Assembly: GCF_900637665.1 (NCBI RefSeq)
Contig: NZ_LR134386.1
Span: 4,084,501 to 4,148,500 of the forward strand
DNA from: Chryseobacterium nakagawai
GTDB lineage: Bacteria; Bacteroidota; Bacteroidia; Flavobacteriales; Weeksellaceae
DNA: 64,000 bases
Direction of reading: 5' to 3'
This document shows positions 9,249 through 19,672 of the stretch, piece after piece. Numbering within the stretch: position 1 is the stretch's first letter; every line of letters begins with the position of its first letter. The position numbers and the translations under genes are program-made. A model generated the notes under the pieces. The model did not search any database, was not told the origin of the DNA, and saw only the letters and a list, made by a program, of their open reading frames with translations.

Positions 9249-10154
9249 TTGGCGGCTCAAAGTATTAAAATCAGGCTTAGCGCTGATCTTGTTAAAAAAC
9301 AACCCCAGAAAACATACTTTCAATATAACTTAAGAACAACAAACGTGTATTATAAGGAAAACAAAAAATATTATTTTAAAATTGATACTGAAAACAGTGA
9401 AGGTGTTGAAGTATTTGTCGGGCAAAATGCAGGCAATCAATTGAATAAAGACATCCTGAATGCAAAAGCAGAAGTTCTTATCGTTTCCCCTTATATTGAT
9501 GAAGTAAAATTGGATGATCTTCTTATGCTGAAGAACAGAAATATCAACGTGAGGCTGGCATTCAGTGATCTCCGACCGGAACAATATGGAAATATATTAC
9601 GAAAACTTATCCATCAGAACCGGGTGACAGATGTCAAGAAAAAAGAGAAAAGGGAAAGTCTGAAGAGCCTATTCTTTTTATCCTCTATTGGACTTTTCTG
9701 CCTGGGAGTCTTTTCGCTCATTTATTTCGGAATACATCTCGTTGATGACCTTACCAATTCTAATAATGTCATTGCTCTTATAGTTGCAGTTGCCTCTCTA
9801 TACGGATTCTTCAGATGCTGGGAAAAGAAAACCGAAATAGGAAAAATGGAGATCTACACTTACCATTACTCCGAGAAATTAAATTTCAAGTATGTCCGAA
9901 ACAATCGTTATGACAACAAGTTCCTGCATTCAAAAATTTATATAATCGATAGAAAAGTAGCCTATCTCGGATCATTAAACTACACTAAGAGTGGGTTTAC
10001 TTCTAATTTTGAATCCCGGATAAGAATTACCCAAAGAGAAAAGGTAAATGAATTGGTTCGCTTTGTTCATGATATTTTTGAGGATAATGTGACTCTCAAG
10101 AAACATGAACTTTTCTATCTTGGAAAACAGGTATATAGTGAAGAGACATACTAA
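9249..10154 (+). CDS. Membrane-anchored phospholipase D-like protein (single HKD motif)
   Basis: This 301-residue product has a PLD-like core. The first half-domain contains EVLIVSPYIDEVKLDDLLML, and the C-terminal half carries H227-S-K229 in FLHSKIYIIDRKVAYLGSLN, the HxK catalytic motif followed by the usual GSxN. Two membrane helices (about residues 138-185) split the domain. Only one HKD is present, so activity would need dimerisation, as in Nuc-type nucleases. The start is uncertain: the TTG at 9249 is the only near start, no in-frame ATG is close, and a TAAATTTG promoter-like box overlaps it (9244-9251). A lost 5' end cannot be excluded. Confidence 0.65.
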   Translation: MAAQSIKIRLSADLVKKQPQKTYFQYNLRTTNVYYKENKKYYFKIDTENSEGVEVFVGQNAGNQLNKDILNAKAEVLIVSPYIDEVKLDDLLMLKNRNINVRLAFSDLRPEQYGNILRKLIHQNRVTDVKKKEKRESLKSLFFLSSIGLFCLGVFSLIYFGIHLVDDLTNSNNVIALIVAVASLYGFFRCWEKKTEIGKMEIYTYHYSEKLNFKYVRNNRYDNKFLHSKIYIIDRKVAYLGSLNYTKSGFTSNFESRIRITQREKVNELVRFVHDIFEDNVTLKKHELFYLGKQVYSEETY

Positions 10155-10222
10155 TTGATCTTGTTTGTAAAAATTAAAACCGGCCATTATCATTATGGAG
10201 ACAAAAGTTCTCCTTTAATTAT

Positions 10223-10254
10223 AAAAAAAACAGTGTTCTCTTCCGAGAACACTG
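10223..10254 (-). terminator. Terminator between convergent genes
   Basis: CAGTGTTCTC, loop TTCC and GAGAACACTG form a perfect ten-base stem (10231-10254). On the minus strand it is followed by eight T (10223-10230), so it terminates the large secreted-protein gene that ends at 10276. Confidence 0.85.
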
Positions 10255-10275
10255 CTTATTAAAATGAAGTATGGA

Positions 10276-13200
10276 TTAATTTTTAATCAATTTGCTTTGC
10301 AATGATTTTTCTCCTGCCTGCACAATAACGATATACGTACTCTGCAACCAGTTAGAGACATCTACATTCACTTCTCCTGAAGATGACTTCAGTTCTTTAT
10401 GGAATTTAACATTCCCCATAGTATCAAAAACTTTGATCTGTGTTGCCGGCAATTTCTCATTACCGGTATTATATGAAACCTTCACGATATCCTTTGCTGG
10501 ATTTGGCATCAACTTCAGAGAAGACGCTGTCGTAAGACTTGGTTTTCCTGCATTGGCAATACTAGGTTTACCTATAATCTGTGGCTCAGCAACAAATTTA
10601 CAGTCTTCCTGACCCATGAATAGGATAGCATCAGTTCCTCCAGGGAAGTTTGCATTTGGATAGAACATCAATGGATTGCTATTCATATCATAAGTACCTC
10701 CTGCCGGAATGGTAATCATAGATGGGAAATAAGTTCCATATCCATTAAGACTTGAAATGTTAAGCATTATCGGCATTCCACCGTTATTGTATATCATTCC
10801 ATGAACATTATAATGATCTCCATCCCACTTGAAGGCTTCGATCTTAACGTCAACGTCACACTGGGTTTCTACTCCACAGTCTTTGCCTGGGTAATAGTTC
10901 AATGGTCCTGAATAGAATTCACATTTTTGCCCTGATGGCATGTTCTGTTCAATTTTCAGTCTATAAGTTCCTGCACTGCTTACATAATAGAACGGATAAA
11001 TGATATCATTGGTTCCATTTTGAAGCGATGTTCCAAATAGTTCCCATTGATGATAATCGAAAGTACCTTTTGGTCCCAGTACATAACGTTGTTTATCTCT
11101 ACAGTAATCATAACAACCTGTAGGGAACACCCACATAAGGCTTTCAATGCTTAATGGTACAGCTATTTCATTATCTGTTTTACATCCAGTCGGAGCTGTA
11201 TATATCACTTTATATACGCCTCCTTCTCCTACAACAATGCTTTGTCCTGTCATTCCATTACTCCAGTTGTATTCTCCATTAGCCGGTCCAGATGCTGTTA
11301 ATTTCACCTTATACGGAGTACATTCTATTTGAGTATATGTTATTGTTGGTTGCGCTGGCGGATTGCTTACCGTTACTATAAAGTCTTTAGATGAAGTACA
11401 ATCTGTTGTTCCAGGGTTACGTACTTCCAACGTAAAGGTATACGTACCTGCAGACAGCGCTCCTGTACTGAAAACAATTGGGAAGGTATTAGACCATAAT
11501 GTTCCAATTGGAGCTCCATTTTTCTTCCATCTGTACTCTAAATTATTAGCGGTCACAATACCATTAAGTATTGCTGAACTTCCTGAACAAATATTTGTTT
11601 GTCCGGAAATACTAACGTACGGAGGTTTTTTGATCGTAATAGGCACCGCTTTTTCGCTCATGATATTAGATCTACATCCTTCTGGTGATATTAATACTGG
11701 CCAATAGCTTCCTGATTGTGTAGGAACAAAACTCATTGAATTAGGAGCTCCAGGTACTTGCTGAGAGCCATTCATCCAAATATAACCTGATGGTGCTGTA
11801 CCTATCGGCGAAAAGGATACTACTGGAGCACTTCCCTCACATGCAACAGCACTTAATGGAAGAACATTTCCAGTAAAATTAGCATCTTTTACCATAATAT
11901 TAACGGTAGCAGAAGTATAAACACATCCTTGTGGAGTTCTAACTTCCAGCTTTACAGTTTTTGTTCCGGTAGTATTAAATGTAACAACCGAACCTGGCTG
12001 TGAAGTAATAAAAGCTGTTCCATCAAAATACCATGTGTAAGTATTTCCAGAAGTATATGACACAGGCGAAAGATTAATCGCTTCTCCTTTACATGCAATA
12101 GCCGGAAGCAAGAAATCTGTACTAGGAGTCGGTGCCAAAGTAATTGTTTTTGTAATCGTACAAGGAGGATAAAGATACGATGGTGCAAACATTGACATCG
12201 TAAAGGTATATGTTCCTGGTGGCAGATTATTATAAGTTGCCGTCTGTCCTGTCTGTGTAGGAAGTCCTGGTGAACTAAATTTATACACAATAGCATTCGG
12301 GTTAATATCGAATATCGTAGAGGTATTGTAAAGAGTTACATTATATCCGTTACCATTACAAGTCTGAGCAATCTCAAATTTAGGTTCATAATGTTTTCGA
12401 ACTTCAATACTTTTTGAATACCAACAAGTGCCATATCTTAAGCGGACACTCACAATATGTGCTCCTGCAAGATTGGTTTGGAACTCAGGTGAAGTGGTCC
12501 CTTGCCCATTAGTTATAGTAAGGATATTATTAGACACCCACTCAATCTGATCCGGCGCATTATTTACGCTGAAAGAATTCACAGTAATCTTGTTACAGTC
12601 AGTCCATTCTGCGGCAAAATAAACCGTAGGTGGCGTTGTACAGTTATTGCCTGTAGGACAAGCATTTGTTACTTTAATCTCTTGTGAGTATACATAACAT
12701 CCATTGATATCTTTAGCTCTTACCTGATAGGTTCCTGCAAGTCCAACTCCTGACAATGTATATGAATTTGTAGTAAATCCATTCAATGGTAAACCATCTT
12801 TATACCATTGCCATTCTAAAATATTAGTAAGCCCTGTTGAACTGTTAGCGGTAAGAGTGTAAGGTGCTAAAGGCTGACTATCACAAACCTGAAGATTATA
12901 TACCGGTGAAACCGTAATAATTGTTTCCGGAAGGATAATAAAATTAGCACTTGCCGTTGGTTTGTATGAACATGAATTAGCCCCGTTAATGGTTACTGTA
13001 ACGACTTGCGAAACATTACCTCCGGTATTATTCTGAATATATCCGTTATTCGGGAAATTATAAGTTCCTAACTGATTAAAGTTTTCTGTATGACTGCCAT
13101 TAGCAAAAGTAAACGTTACACTTGTTGCTGTAGTAATTCCTCCTTGATCAATTGTAAAGTTAAGATTTGAACCTGGACAAATTTTCCCAACATTGGTAAA

Positions 13201-15186
13201 GTTTATCACTGGAAGAGCCATCTTTTTTATCGGCATAGAAATAATCTTCACCTGACCACATTTTACAATTTTTAAATTCAGATTAGTATCATATACCCCG
13301 CCTGAAACTTCGTTAATATTTACCACAATATTAGCCGTTCCCTGTCCGGATGAAAAACTCCCGAAATTTGGTTGATCAAAACTCCATTCCATAGAATCCG
13401 GAACAATATTCCCTAAAACAGCACTGAAGTTCTGTGTGCTGCTTGGGCAGAAAGGACCCATATTCTGAACAATAGATACTTTATTAAGATCTATTGCTCT
13501 TATGTTCTTTGTAATAGCAGTGGAAAGACAACCAGCCTGACCAATTGTTCTATAACGAACAGACACTGAGAATGTAGGCATTCCAGTATCAAATACAACT
13601 GTTATAGAGTTTCCTGCATTACTTCCCATAATTGTACCATTTGTTACAGTCCATACCGGAATCACATTTGCTGGAGTTAAACCGATTGAATAAACATAAG
13701 GTCTTCCCGTACATACCACATCATCTCCAACAATTGGTCCTCTCGGAGGTTTTGGTGGCGCAACTACATTAACAAGTATTCCCTGGCTTTCACAGCCTCC
13801 ACCTGCTTTAACTGCTGTTACAATATAAGTACCCGGTGTTGCAAAATTATAACTAAAAGGTACACTGATTGGTTGTGGCGAAGTATACACTACCCCACCA
13901 TCTAAAGTTACATTCCAAATAACAGGAACATTAGGAGTAGCTGTAAACGTTTGAGCTGTACCTACACAAATCTCAGGTGTTCCACCTGAGATGGTTACCG
14001 GCTGTTCTACAACAATCTTTTTAGTTGCTTCTCCTCCACATAACATTAAAGTATTGAAATATTTACTTGTCAATGTGTAAGTACCTGGCACTGTCGCTTT
14101 GAAAAGAATTTCATTTCTTTGTTGATTATAAGTCAGTTCACCTACGCCAGGACCTGTTACATCCCAGTCAAAACTTGTAGTTGGCCACTGTGGAAGTGAA
14201 TATGTATATTGTCTTCCAGTACATACTACATTCTGTCCTTTAATCTTTGAGGCTTTCAAAATTACAGGAATTTTAACGGTAGTCCACTCTGGACATCCAC
14301 ACTCTGATTTATACATTACATAACCGAAGCCATCCTCCGGATCTACCTGATCCCATCTAACTTCGATTTCGTTTCCATAATTATTTAAAAGAGTTCCGCC
14401 AATCACTTTCCAGTCTCCCTTGCATCCATTCAGTACACTGTATTTTTCAACACTTCCTTCACACACTACCGAGGCACAGTTGATCTGTACAGGTGGTGCT
14501 TCCAGAATTTCCAGTTTTTGAGAAACAGTTTCTGAACAACCACATTTATTGGTTACAGTAAGACTAACAGTAAGTCCTGCTGCTGAAGTATACGTGTGAT
14601 TAGGTTCAAAGGCTGTGGAAGTTGTTCCGTCTCCAAAATCCCAAAAGTAATTGACAATATCACTCCCTCCATTTGCCTGAGAAAGGTTTTCAAAATGAAC
14701 CTCCGTATTCTTACAAACTCTATCCTTCATATTAAGGACCGTAAAATTAGGAATCGGCTTGTTTATTTTCTCGATGCAAATATTTTGGGTCTCAGTTGTT
14801 CCGTCAAAAAATTGAATAACTGCATGTACAAAGCCGCCTCCAGCAGCCCCCCAAGCTATAACAGCTTGTGTATTGGAAGCACCTGAAACACTTTGTACAG
14901 TTCCTCCCGCAGAAGTCCATTGCACATTTAAAATATTAGATCCGTGGACCGTATAGGTTACATTGGTATTCTCACAGACACGGATACATGTACCAGTCTC
15001 GACGCTTGCAGCAGCAACAGAATTGTCGCCATTGCCTTTTTCGCCCCGATGGACTTGGCATCCGACCTGAGAGTCCCAGGTAACATGAGTTGATGATTGA
15101 GCTTGCAGACCCCAAGGTACCAGGAGCCAACATAGCAGGAGCCATCTGAAGACGTGCTGCCTACTAAGATAAGTGATGTTTTTCAT
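10276..15186 (-). CDS. Large secreted PKD/Ig-like repeat protein with T9SS type A sorting domain
   Basis: With the ATG at 15186 the product has about 1637 residues; the frame upstream adds nine codons. It begins with a signal peptide ending LVPWGLQAQSS. A PKD domain is clear (IVNYFWDFGDGTTSTAFEPN then HTYTSAAGLTVSLTV). The body is a string of roughly 80-100-residue Ig/PKD-like units, each with recurring paired cysteines in phrases such as VCEGSVEKYSV, VCTGRPYVYSI and CSGSSAILNG. The C terminus (LMPNPAKDIVKVSY... TYIVIVQAGEKSLQSKLIKN) is a type A T9SS sorting domain, so the protein should be secreted through the type IX system and attached to the surface. I infer an adhesin-like or surface-layer role; no enzyme domain was seen. 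Confidence 0.85.
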   Translation of the reverse strand: MKNITYLSRQHVFRWLLLCWLLVPWGLQAQSSTHVTWDSQVGCQVHRGEKGNGDNSVAAASVETGTCIRVCENTNVTYTVHGSNILNVQWTSAGGTVQSVSGASNTQAVIAWGAAGGGFVHAVIQFFDGTTETQNICIEKINKPIPNFTVLNMKDRVCKNTEVHFENLSQANGGSDIVNYFWDFGDGTTSTAFEPNHTYTSAAGLTVSLTVTNKCGCSETVSQKLEILEAPPVQINCASVVCEGSVEKYSVLNGCKGDWKVIGGTLLNNYGNEIEVRWDQVDPEDGFGYVMYKSECGCPEWTTVKIPVILKASKIKGQNVVCTGRQYTYSLPQWPTTSFDWDVTGPGVGELTYNQQRNEILFKATVPGTYTLTSKYFNTLMLCGGEATKKIVVEQPVTISGGTPEICVGTAQTFTATPNVPVIWNVTLDGGVVYTSPQPISVPFSYNFATPGTYIVTAVKAGGGCESQGILVNVVAPPKPPRGPIVGDDVVCTGRPYVYSIGLTPANVIPVWTVTNGTIMGSNAGNSITVVFDTGMPTFSVSVRYRTIGQAGCLSTAITKNIRAIDLNKVSIVQNMGPFCPSSTQNFSAVLGNIVPDSMEWSFDQPNFGSFSSGQGTANIVVNINEVSGGVYDTNLNLKIVKCGQVKIISMPIKKMALPVINFTNVGKICPGSNLNFTIDQGGITTATSVTFTFANGSHTENFNQLGTYNFPNNGYIQNNTGGNVSQVVTVTINGANSCSYKPTASANFIILPETIITVSPVYNLQVCDSQPLAPYTLTANSSTGLTNILEWQWYKDGLPLNGFTTNSYTLSGVGLAGTYQVRAKDINGCYVYSQEIKVTNACPTGNNCTTPPTVYFAAEWTDCNKITVNSFSVNNAPDQIEWVSNNILTITNGQGTTSPEFQTNLAGAHIVSVRLRYGTCWYSKSIEVRKHYEPKFEIAQTCNGNGYNVTLYNTSTIFDINPNAIVYKFSSPGLPTQTGQTATYNNLPPGTYTFTMSMFAPSYLYPPCTITKTITLAPTPSTDFLLPAIACKGEAINLSPVSYTSGNTYTWYFDGTAFITSQPGSVVTFNTTGTKTVKLEVRTPQGCVYTSATVNIMVKDANFTGNVLPLSAVACEGSAPVVSFSPIGTAPSGYIWMNGSQQVPGAPNSMSFVPTQSGSYWPVLISPEGCRSNIMSEKAVPITIKKPPYVSISGQTNICSGSSAILNGIVTANNLEYRWKKNGAPIGTLWSNTFPIVFSTGALSAGTYTFTLEVRNPGTTDCTSSKDFIVTVSNPPAQPTITYTQIECTPYKVKLTASGPANGEYNWSNGMTGQSIVVGEGGVYKVIYTAPTGCKTDNEIAVPLSIESLMWVFPTGCYDYCRDKQRYVLGPKGTFDYHQWELFGTSLQNGTNDIIYPFYYVSSAGTYRLKIEQNMPSGQKCEFYSGPLNYYPGKDCGVETQCDVDVKIEAFKWDGDHYNVHGMIYNNGGMPIMLNISSLNGYGTYFPSMITIPAGGTYDMNSNPLMFYPNANFPGGTDAILFMGQEDCKFVAEPQIIGKPSIANAGKPSLTTASSLKLMPNPAKDIVKVSYNTGNEKLPATQIKVFDTMGNVKFHKELKSSSGEVNVDVSNWLQSTYIVIVQAGEKSLQSKLIKN

Positions 15187-15611
15187 GGTTAATAAAAATG
15201 TATTAATTTTCATTTGGAAATTAATGAAAATTTTAACAACAAAATCATTTATAAGTGAAAAATATCGTATTATAAAACATTTAATATCAATAAAACACCA
15301 TCATTACTGACTATACCTCAATTAATGTACCCAAAAATAATTTACAAAAAAGTCAAATTATCACCTTTTTATACCACAAAAACAGAATTTAATACTATTA
15401 AAATATACTTTTTAAAGAAAAAAATTAACCAAAAACACAACAGGTAATCTTATTTTTTATTTTTTAATAATATTTTAAACCCAAAATGATCTTTATTACT
15501 ATTAATCACAGCATATTTGAATATCAACAGAATTATCTAATATAACGCCCTGATTACAGATCATTTTGCCTAAGAATTTATATGTATTATTGTTATTACA
15601 AATTCACAACC
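15187..15611. other. Divergent intergenic region
   Basis: About 425 AT-rich bases separate the minus-strand T9SS protein gene from the plus-strand barrel gene, so promoters for both must lie here. CAAAAATA at 15332-15339 (TATTTTTG on the minus strand) and TCATTTTG at 15561-15568 (plus strand) are weak candidates for -7 boxes; neither has a convincing -33 partner. No small gene is visible. Confidence 0.45.
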
Positions 15612-16844
15612 ATGAAAAGAATTCTCCCCTACCCTCTATTTATTCTCTTTTCCTTTTTCTGCTACGCTCAGAACAACCAATCCCAAATTTTATCCGATAC
15701 CCTATATGAATCTAAAATACCTCAAAAAGACATTGTAGATATTTTTCATAACGTCTTTCATAAAAAAGATAACGGCGACACCATTCGTGCTGAGAAGAAA
15801 TTCAACTGGTCTATGATTCCAGCTGCAGGATATACTCTACAAACAGGATTTGCTGGGGTTATAAGTGGTAATATTGGGTTCTATCAGCAAAGATCCAAAG
15901 ATCAGAAAATTTCTAATATTTCTACCAGCTATACCTATTCACAGTATAAACAGACGATCTTTCCTCTCTATGCTAATATCTGGACTAAGGGTAACAAAAT
16001 CAATTTTATCAGTGATTTCAAATACCTTAATTATCCCTCAGAAGTATATGGACTAGGAGGAAAAAGAATTTCAATAGAAGCAAACTCAAACACAGCTTAT
16101 ACAGTCAATTTTAAATATATAAAATTGCATCAATCCGTTATGTTTAATGTATTAAAAGACTTTTACGTGGGTGGAGGAATTTATTATGATCAATTTTGGA
16201 GTATTAAGGTCACAGATTCACTGGGAACAAGAATCAACCGCCTTCTCACCCGGGATTTAAAAACATCCGAGAGAGCATCAGGATTGGCAATAAAAGCTCT
16301 ATACGATAATAGAATCAACCAGATCAACCCTCAGAACGGCGAATACTTAAGCATTACTTACCGTCCTAACTTTACCTTCATGGGAAGCCAGTCCAATTGG
16401 GCTTCGCTTCAGATAGACGCAAGAAAATATGTTCACTTCCCCGCTAATTCAAAAAATATTCTCGCATTTTGGGGATTCGCCTGGTTAACTACAAGTAAAA
16501 CAACGCCACCCTATCTTATGCTTCCCAGTACAGGTTGGGATGACCAGAACAACACAGGAAGGGGATACATACAAAGCAGGTTCCGTGGAAAAAACATGTA
16601 TTATTATGAAAATGAATATCGTTTTGGGATTACCAGAAACGGATTGTTGGGAGGGGTTGTTTTTGCAAATGTTCAGTCTTTCTCCGCAGATCTTTCCGAT
16701 GAATACAAAAAGCTCCTCTTTGGATACGGAGTGGGATTACGCATCAAACTTAACAAACACAGCAACACCAACCTATGTATAGATTATGGTTTCGGTCAAA
16801 ATAATTCACACGGTTTTTTCGCCAACATTGGAGAAGTTTTTTAA
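15612..16844 (+). CDS. Omp85/BamA-TamA-like outer-membrane barrel
   Basis: The ATG at 15612 gives MKRILPYPLFILFSFFCYAQ, a signal peptide; the ten codons upstream are unlikely to be translated. The mature protein of about 390 residues is barrel-like throughout. Near the C terminus GRGYIQSRFRGKNMYYYENE has the form of the conserved Omp85 lid-lock/surface-antigen segment (R-G-[YF]). The end (GLRIKLNKHSNTNLCIDYGF ... FANIGEVF) terminates in an aromatic residue, as expected for a C-terminal barrel strand. No POTRA domain is present, so it is a short Omp85-superfamily member of unknown cargo. It lies 131 bases before the next gene on the same strand. Confidence 0.75.
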   Translation: MKRILPYPLFILFSFFCYAQNNQSQILSDTLYESKIPQKDIVDIFHNVFHKKDNGDTIRAEKKFNWSMIPAAGYTLQTGFAGVISGNIGFYQQRSKDQKISNISTSYTYSQYKQTIFPLYANIWTKGNKINFISDFKYLNYPSEVYGLGGKRISIEANSNTAYTVNFKYIKLHQSVMFNVLKDFYVGGGIYYDQFWSIKVTDSLGTRINRLLTRDLKTSERASGLAIKALYDNRINQINPQNGEYLSITYRPNFTFMGSQSNWASLQIDARKYVHFPANSKNILAFWGFAWLTTSKTTPPYLMLPSTGWDDQNNTGRGYIQSRFRGKNMYYYENEYRFGITRNGLLGGVVFANVQSFSADLSDEYKKLLFGYGVGLRIKLNKHSNTNLCIDYGFGQNNSHGFFANIGEVF

Positions 16845-16975
16845 CTCAATATATTCTCAGGATAGATTACCGGAAAAGGCGAAATACTTTATTTTATCTA
16901 TAGATAAGCCTCAGATCATCCTTTTATTAAGTAAAAAAGAACTTATTTTGTGTCAGAAAACAATTAGCAGGTAAA

Positions 16976-18304
16976 ATGAAAAAATATGGTAAGGAAATAA
17001 TGATAGTTTTAATAGTATTACTGTCACGGTTACCTTTTATTTTTAATAGTTTAGGTACTGATTTGGATGCCTGGAGAGAAGTATATACGGGAAAAGCACT
17101 CTATGAAAATCATATTTATAATGTTTCCCGTTTTCCCGGATATCCATTACCTGAATTTTTATATTCATTAGTGTATCATTATCCTTATTGGGTAATCAAT
17201 TTACTATCCGTTTTATTTACAGCCGGTTGCTGCATATATCTTTTTAAGATTTTGAACTTTCTTAATATCAAACTTTCCTTTCTTATCACCATCGTATTCC
17301 CATTTGTACCCATTATCTACCTCAACAGCACAACAGCAATGGAATACAATTGGTCTTTATTCTTTTTACTGGCGGGCGTTTATCATCTCCTCAATAAAAA
17401 GATCTGGCTTTCCACTTTATTATTGGGACTTATGATAAGCGCAAGGTTCAACAATATTATTTTTCTTCCGGCATTTCTTTTTCTTGCATACATTTACCTT
17501 GAAAAGGATATAAAAAAAATCTTACAATTCTCCGTTTTAACTGGTATTTTCACCTGTATTTTCTTTTCACCTGTTATTTTAAAATATGGCATTAATTTCC
17601 TTCAAAGTTATGGAGACTCAGAAGTTAATCTTGCAAGTATATTAAGTCTGGGTACAATATACATCTATGGAACTTTAGGAATACTTGCTATTATTCTGGG
17701 CTTAATCATCCAATTGTTTAGAGAGGGCTATCAAAGGGTAAAAGATGTATCTAAAAATCATTTTGCCCTATTCAGCATTATGATGATTATTTCCAATCTG
17801 ATATTCTTTATCAGGTACCCATTGGAACCAGGCTATTTAATTCCATCGGTTCCTTTTATCCTTATCCTTCTTCAATACATAATGAATGAAAAAGTAATGA
17901 AACCTGTACTATTTGCATTATTCCTATCCCCATTTTTGATTCACGTAACCGCAAAGAAAGTTCAGTTTACAGGTAGCGTATTTATTAATGAAGAGTATGA
18001 AGATCAGGAATTGGCCTATTGTAAAAAGGTTATACAGGAAATTAAAAAACGTTCCGAAAATCAACCTGCCATCTTCCACTTAGGTAATTTTTCCGAACAA
18101 ATTTCACTGATGGGAAATTTTGATCAAAACAGCAATATAAAGATCGTTAAAAACCTTAACCCGAAAGATCAGGAAGACATTATTAACAAAAAGCTTCCTC
18201 TCTATTATATTGATACCGGAAATGCAAAGGAAGAAAATAGCAAAACCCATATGCTTGATCAATATGGAATATTATTCCACAAAGATTTTGAATTAAAAAG
18301 GTAA
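16976..18304 (+). CDS. Polytopic membrane protein, GT-C (ArnT/GT39-like) glycosyltransferase candidate
   Basis: The 442-residue protein has about ten hydrophobic helices spread over its first 320 residues and a soluble tail. After the first helix, GTDLDAWREVY places acidic residues D29 and D31 in the first extracytoplasmic loop, the position of the catalytic or metal-binding acid in GT-C-fold glycosyltransferases. SRLPFIFNS before it and SRFPGYPLPEF after it are also typical of GT39/GT87-like enzymes. Such enzymes use polyprenyl-phosphate sugars at the periplasmic face. The acceptor is unknown, and low-similarity membrane proteins of this shape are easily over-called. Confidence 0.6.
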   Translation: MKKYGKEIMIVLIVLLSRLPFIFNSLGTDLDAWREVYTGKALYENHIYNVSRFPGYPLPEFLYSLVYHYPYWVINLLSVLFTAGCCIYLFKILNFLNIKLSFLITIVFPFVPIIYLNSTTAMEYNWSLFFLLAGVYHLLNKKIWLSTLLLGLMISARFNNIIFLPAFLFLAYIYLEKDIKKILQFSVLTGIFTCIFFSPVILKYGINFLQSYGDSEVNLASILSLGTIYIYGTLGILAIILGLIIQLFREGYQRVKDVSKNHFALFSIMMIISNLIFFIRYPLEPGYLIPSVPFILILLQYIMNEKVMKPVLFALFLSPFLIHVTAKKVQFTGSVFINEEYEDQELAYCKKVIQEIKKRSENQPAIFHLGNFSEQISLMGNFDQNSNIKIVKNLNPKDQEDIINKKLPLYYIDTGNAKEENSKTHMLDQYGILFHKDFELKR

Positions 18305-18466
18305 ATCAGCGTTTGAAATTCCAATTGATTTTCAGCCATAACCCAACAGTAAAAATATAAGAGCCATTTACTTCAACTCATATCACAATTAAAAGTGTAA
18401 TACTTCCCTACTTCTTTGGAATAGCTGATCCCTCATGCCATCTTCCCAGTATACCTACACCCAATC

Positions 18467-18496
18467 TTGCACAAAAAATGAAATACCTTATCTTTG
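18467..18496 (+). promoter_or_regulatory. Predicted Bacteroidota promoter of glsA
   Basis: A TTG at 18467-18469 and TATCTTTG at 18489-18496 are separated by 19 bases. The second box matches the -7 consensus TAnnTTTG exactly and the first fits the -33 TTG core. Transcription would begin near 18502. This puts the ATG at 18540 downstream of the start site and excludes the longer frame from 18435. Confidence 0.55.
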
Positions 18497-18539
18497 TTTT
18501 TTCGAGGCTTATTATAAACTTTTATTCGAAAATATTTAC

Positions 18540-19553
18540 ATGAAAAAAAATAGCTTTTTATTTTCCGCCAAAGGAATTCTTATTGCAGGATTTTTGTCCT
18601 TAAATACAGTGATGTACGCTCAGAAAACGGCAGACCTTTCTACCATTTCAGAAAAAACCTTAAGCAGCATTCTGGAAAAGAACAGAAATTATTACACACA
18701 GGGTAAAGTAGCAGATTATATTCCTGAATTGGGTAAAATGGACGCTAAAGCAATTGCTTTTTCAGTAGTAGATAAGAACGGTAAAATATTGAATACGGGT
18801 GACATTAGCAAAAAGTTCACTATGCAGAGCATTTCCAAGATCATTGCTTTAATGGTTGCCGTCAATGAAAGAGGAGAAGCCAATGTTTTTGATAAAATGG
18901 GATATTTCGGATCAGACAGACCTTTTAACCATTTTGCCAATCTAGAAACAACAGGAAAGCCACTCAATCCAATGATGAATGCAGGAGCTATCCTTACCAC
19001 TTCTTTAATTCCCGGTGAAGGCGAAAAACCATTCCTTAAAGTATTGGATATGGTTCGATACATCACCAAAAATACTACCATTGATTACAGCAAATCTGTT
19101 TATGAATCTGAAAAATCTACTGGACACCGTAACCGTGGAATGTTCTATATCATGAAAAATAGTGGATTGATTTCAGGAAATGAAGACCAATTAGACAACT
19201 ACTTCAAACAATGTTCTATTGAACTTACAGCTGAAGATCTGGCGAAAATCGGATATTTCTTTGCCAATCAATGTGTACGCTTTGATGGAGACACCCAATA
19301 TAAAAACGCTGACGTTGCTAAGCTGATTGAATCCCAAATGCTGACAGCCGGAATGTACGAATTCAGTGGTGAATATTCTCGAATGGTAGGCTTACCAAGC
19401 AAATCCGGCGTAGGTGGTGGAATTACCGTAAGCGTTCCCGGAAAAATGGGAATCGGTGTATTTAGCCCCGCATTGGATCAACATGGAAATTCTTTGGCTG
19501 GATACCATATTATTCTAGATCTGGCGAAACAGTACAACTTAAGCATTTTTTAA
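18540..19553 (+). CDS. glsA: Glutaminase A, exported form
   Basis: The enzyme hydrolyses L-glutamine to glutamate and ammonia. It belongs to the serine-dependent, beta-lactamase-like glutaminase family. S97-x-x-K100 lies in FTMQSISKIIALMVA, the catalytic SxxK; NPMMNAGAILT and LPSKSGVGGGITVSVPGKMG are also family signatures. The ATG at 18540 gives a signal peptide (MKKNSFLFSAKGILIAGFLS through MYAQK), so it should act in the periplasm, unlike the usual cytoplasmic GlsA. Its 337 residues equal the family length plus the signal peptide. A promoter lies just upstream and a terminator just downstream, so it is a single-gene unit. Confidence 0.93.
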   Translation: MKKNSFLFSAKGILIAGFLSLNTVMYAQKTADLSTISEKTLSSILEKNRNYYTQGKVADYIPELGKMDAKAIAFSVVDKNGKILNTGDISKKFTMQSISKIIALMVAVNERGEANVFDKMGYFGSDRPFNHFANLETTGKPLNPMMNAGAILTTSLIPGEGEKPFLKVLDMVRYITKNTTIDYSKSVYESEKSTGHRNRGMFYIMKNSGLISGNEDQLDNYFKQCSIELTAEDLAKIGYFFANQCVRFDGDTQYKNADVAKLIESQMLTAGMYEFSGEYSRMVGLPSKSGVGGGITVSVPGKMGIGVFSPALDQHGNSLAGYHIILDLAKQYNLSIF

Positions 19554-19647
19554 GATTACTGATCATATAGAAAGTGGCAAGCATTTAACAATGAAACAAT
19601 CGATCTAAAATTCAAATAAACTTACTTTTTGATTTTTTTAATAAACT

Positions 19648-19672
19648 AAAGCAGCATCTCGCTGCTTTTTTT
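19648..19672 (+). terminator. Rho-independent terminator of glsA
   Basis: AAAGCAGC, loop ATCTC and GCTGC followed by seven T form a classic terminator about 95 bases after the glutaminase stop. It separates that gene from the long leader of the megasynthase operon. Confidence 0.85.

Noticed and set aside
11952..12296. 114-codon minus-strand frame inside the T9SS protein gene
   Set aside because: It is an alternative frame of a clearly real gene; rich in Leu, His and Gln from frame-shifted codons.
18435..18539. Extended N terminus of glutaminase from 18435
   Set aside because: A good promoter (18467-18496) lies inside this stretch and the ATG at 18540 starts a proper signal peptide.
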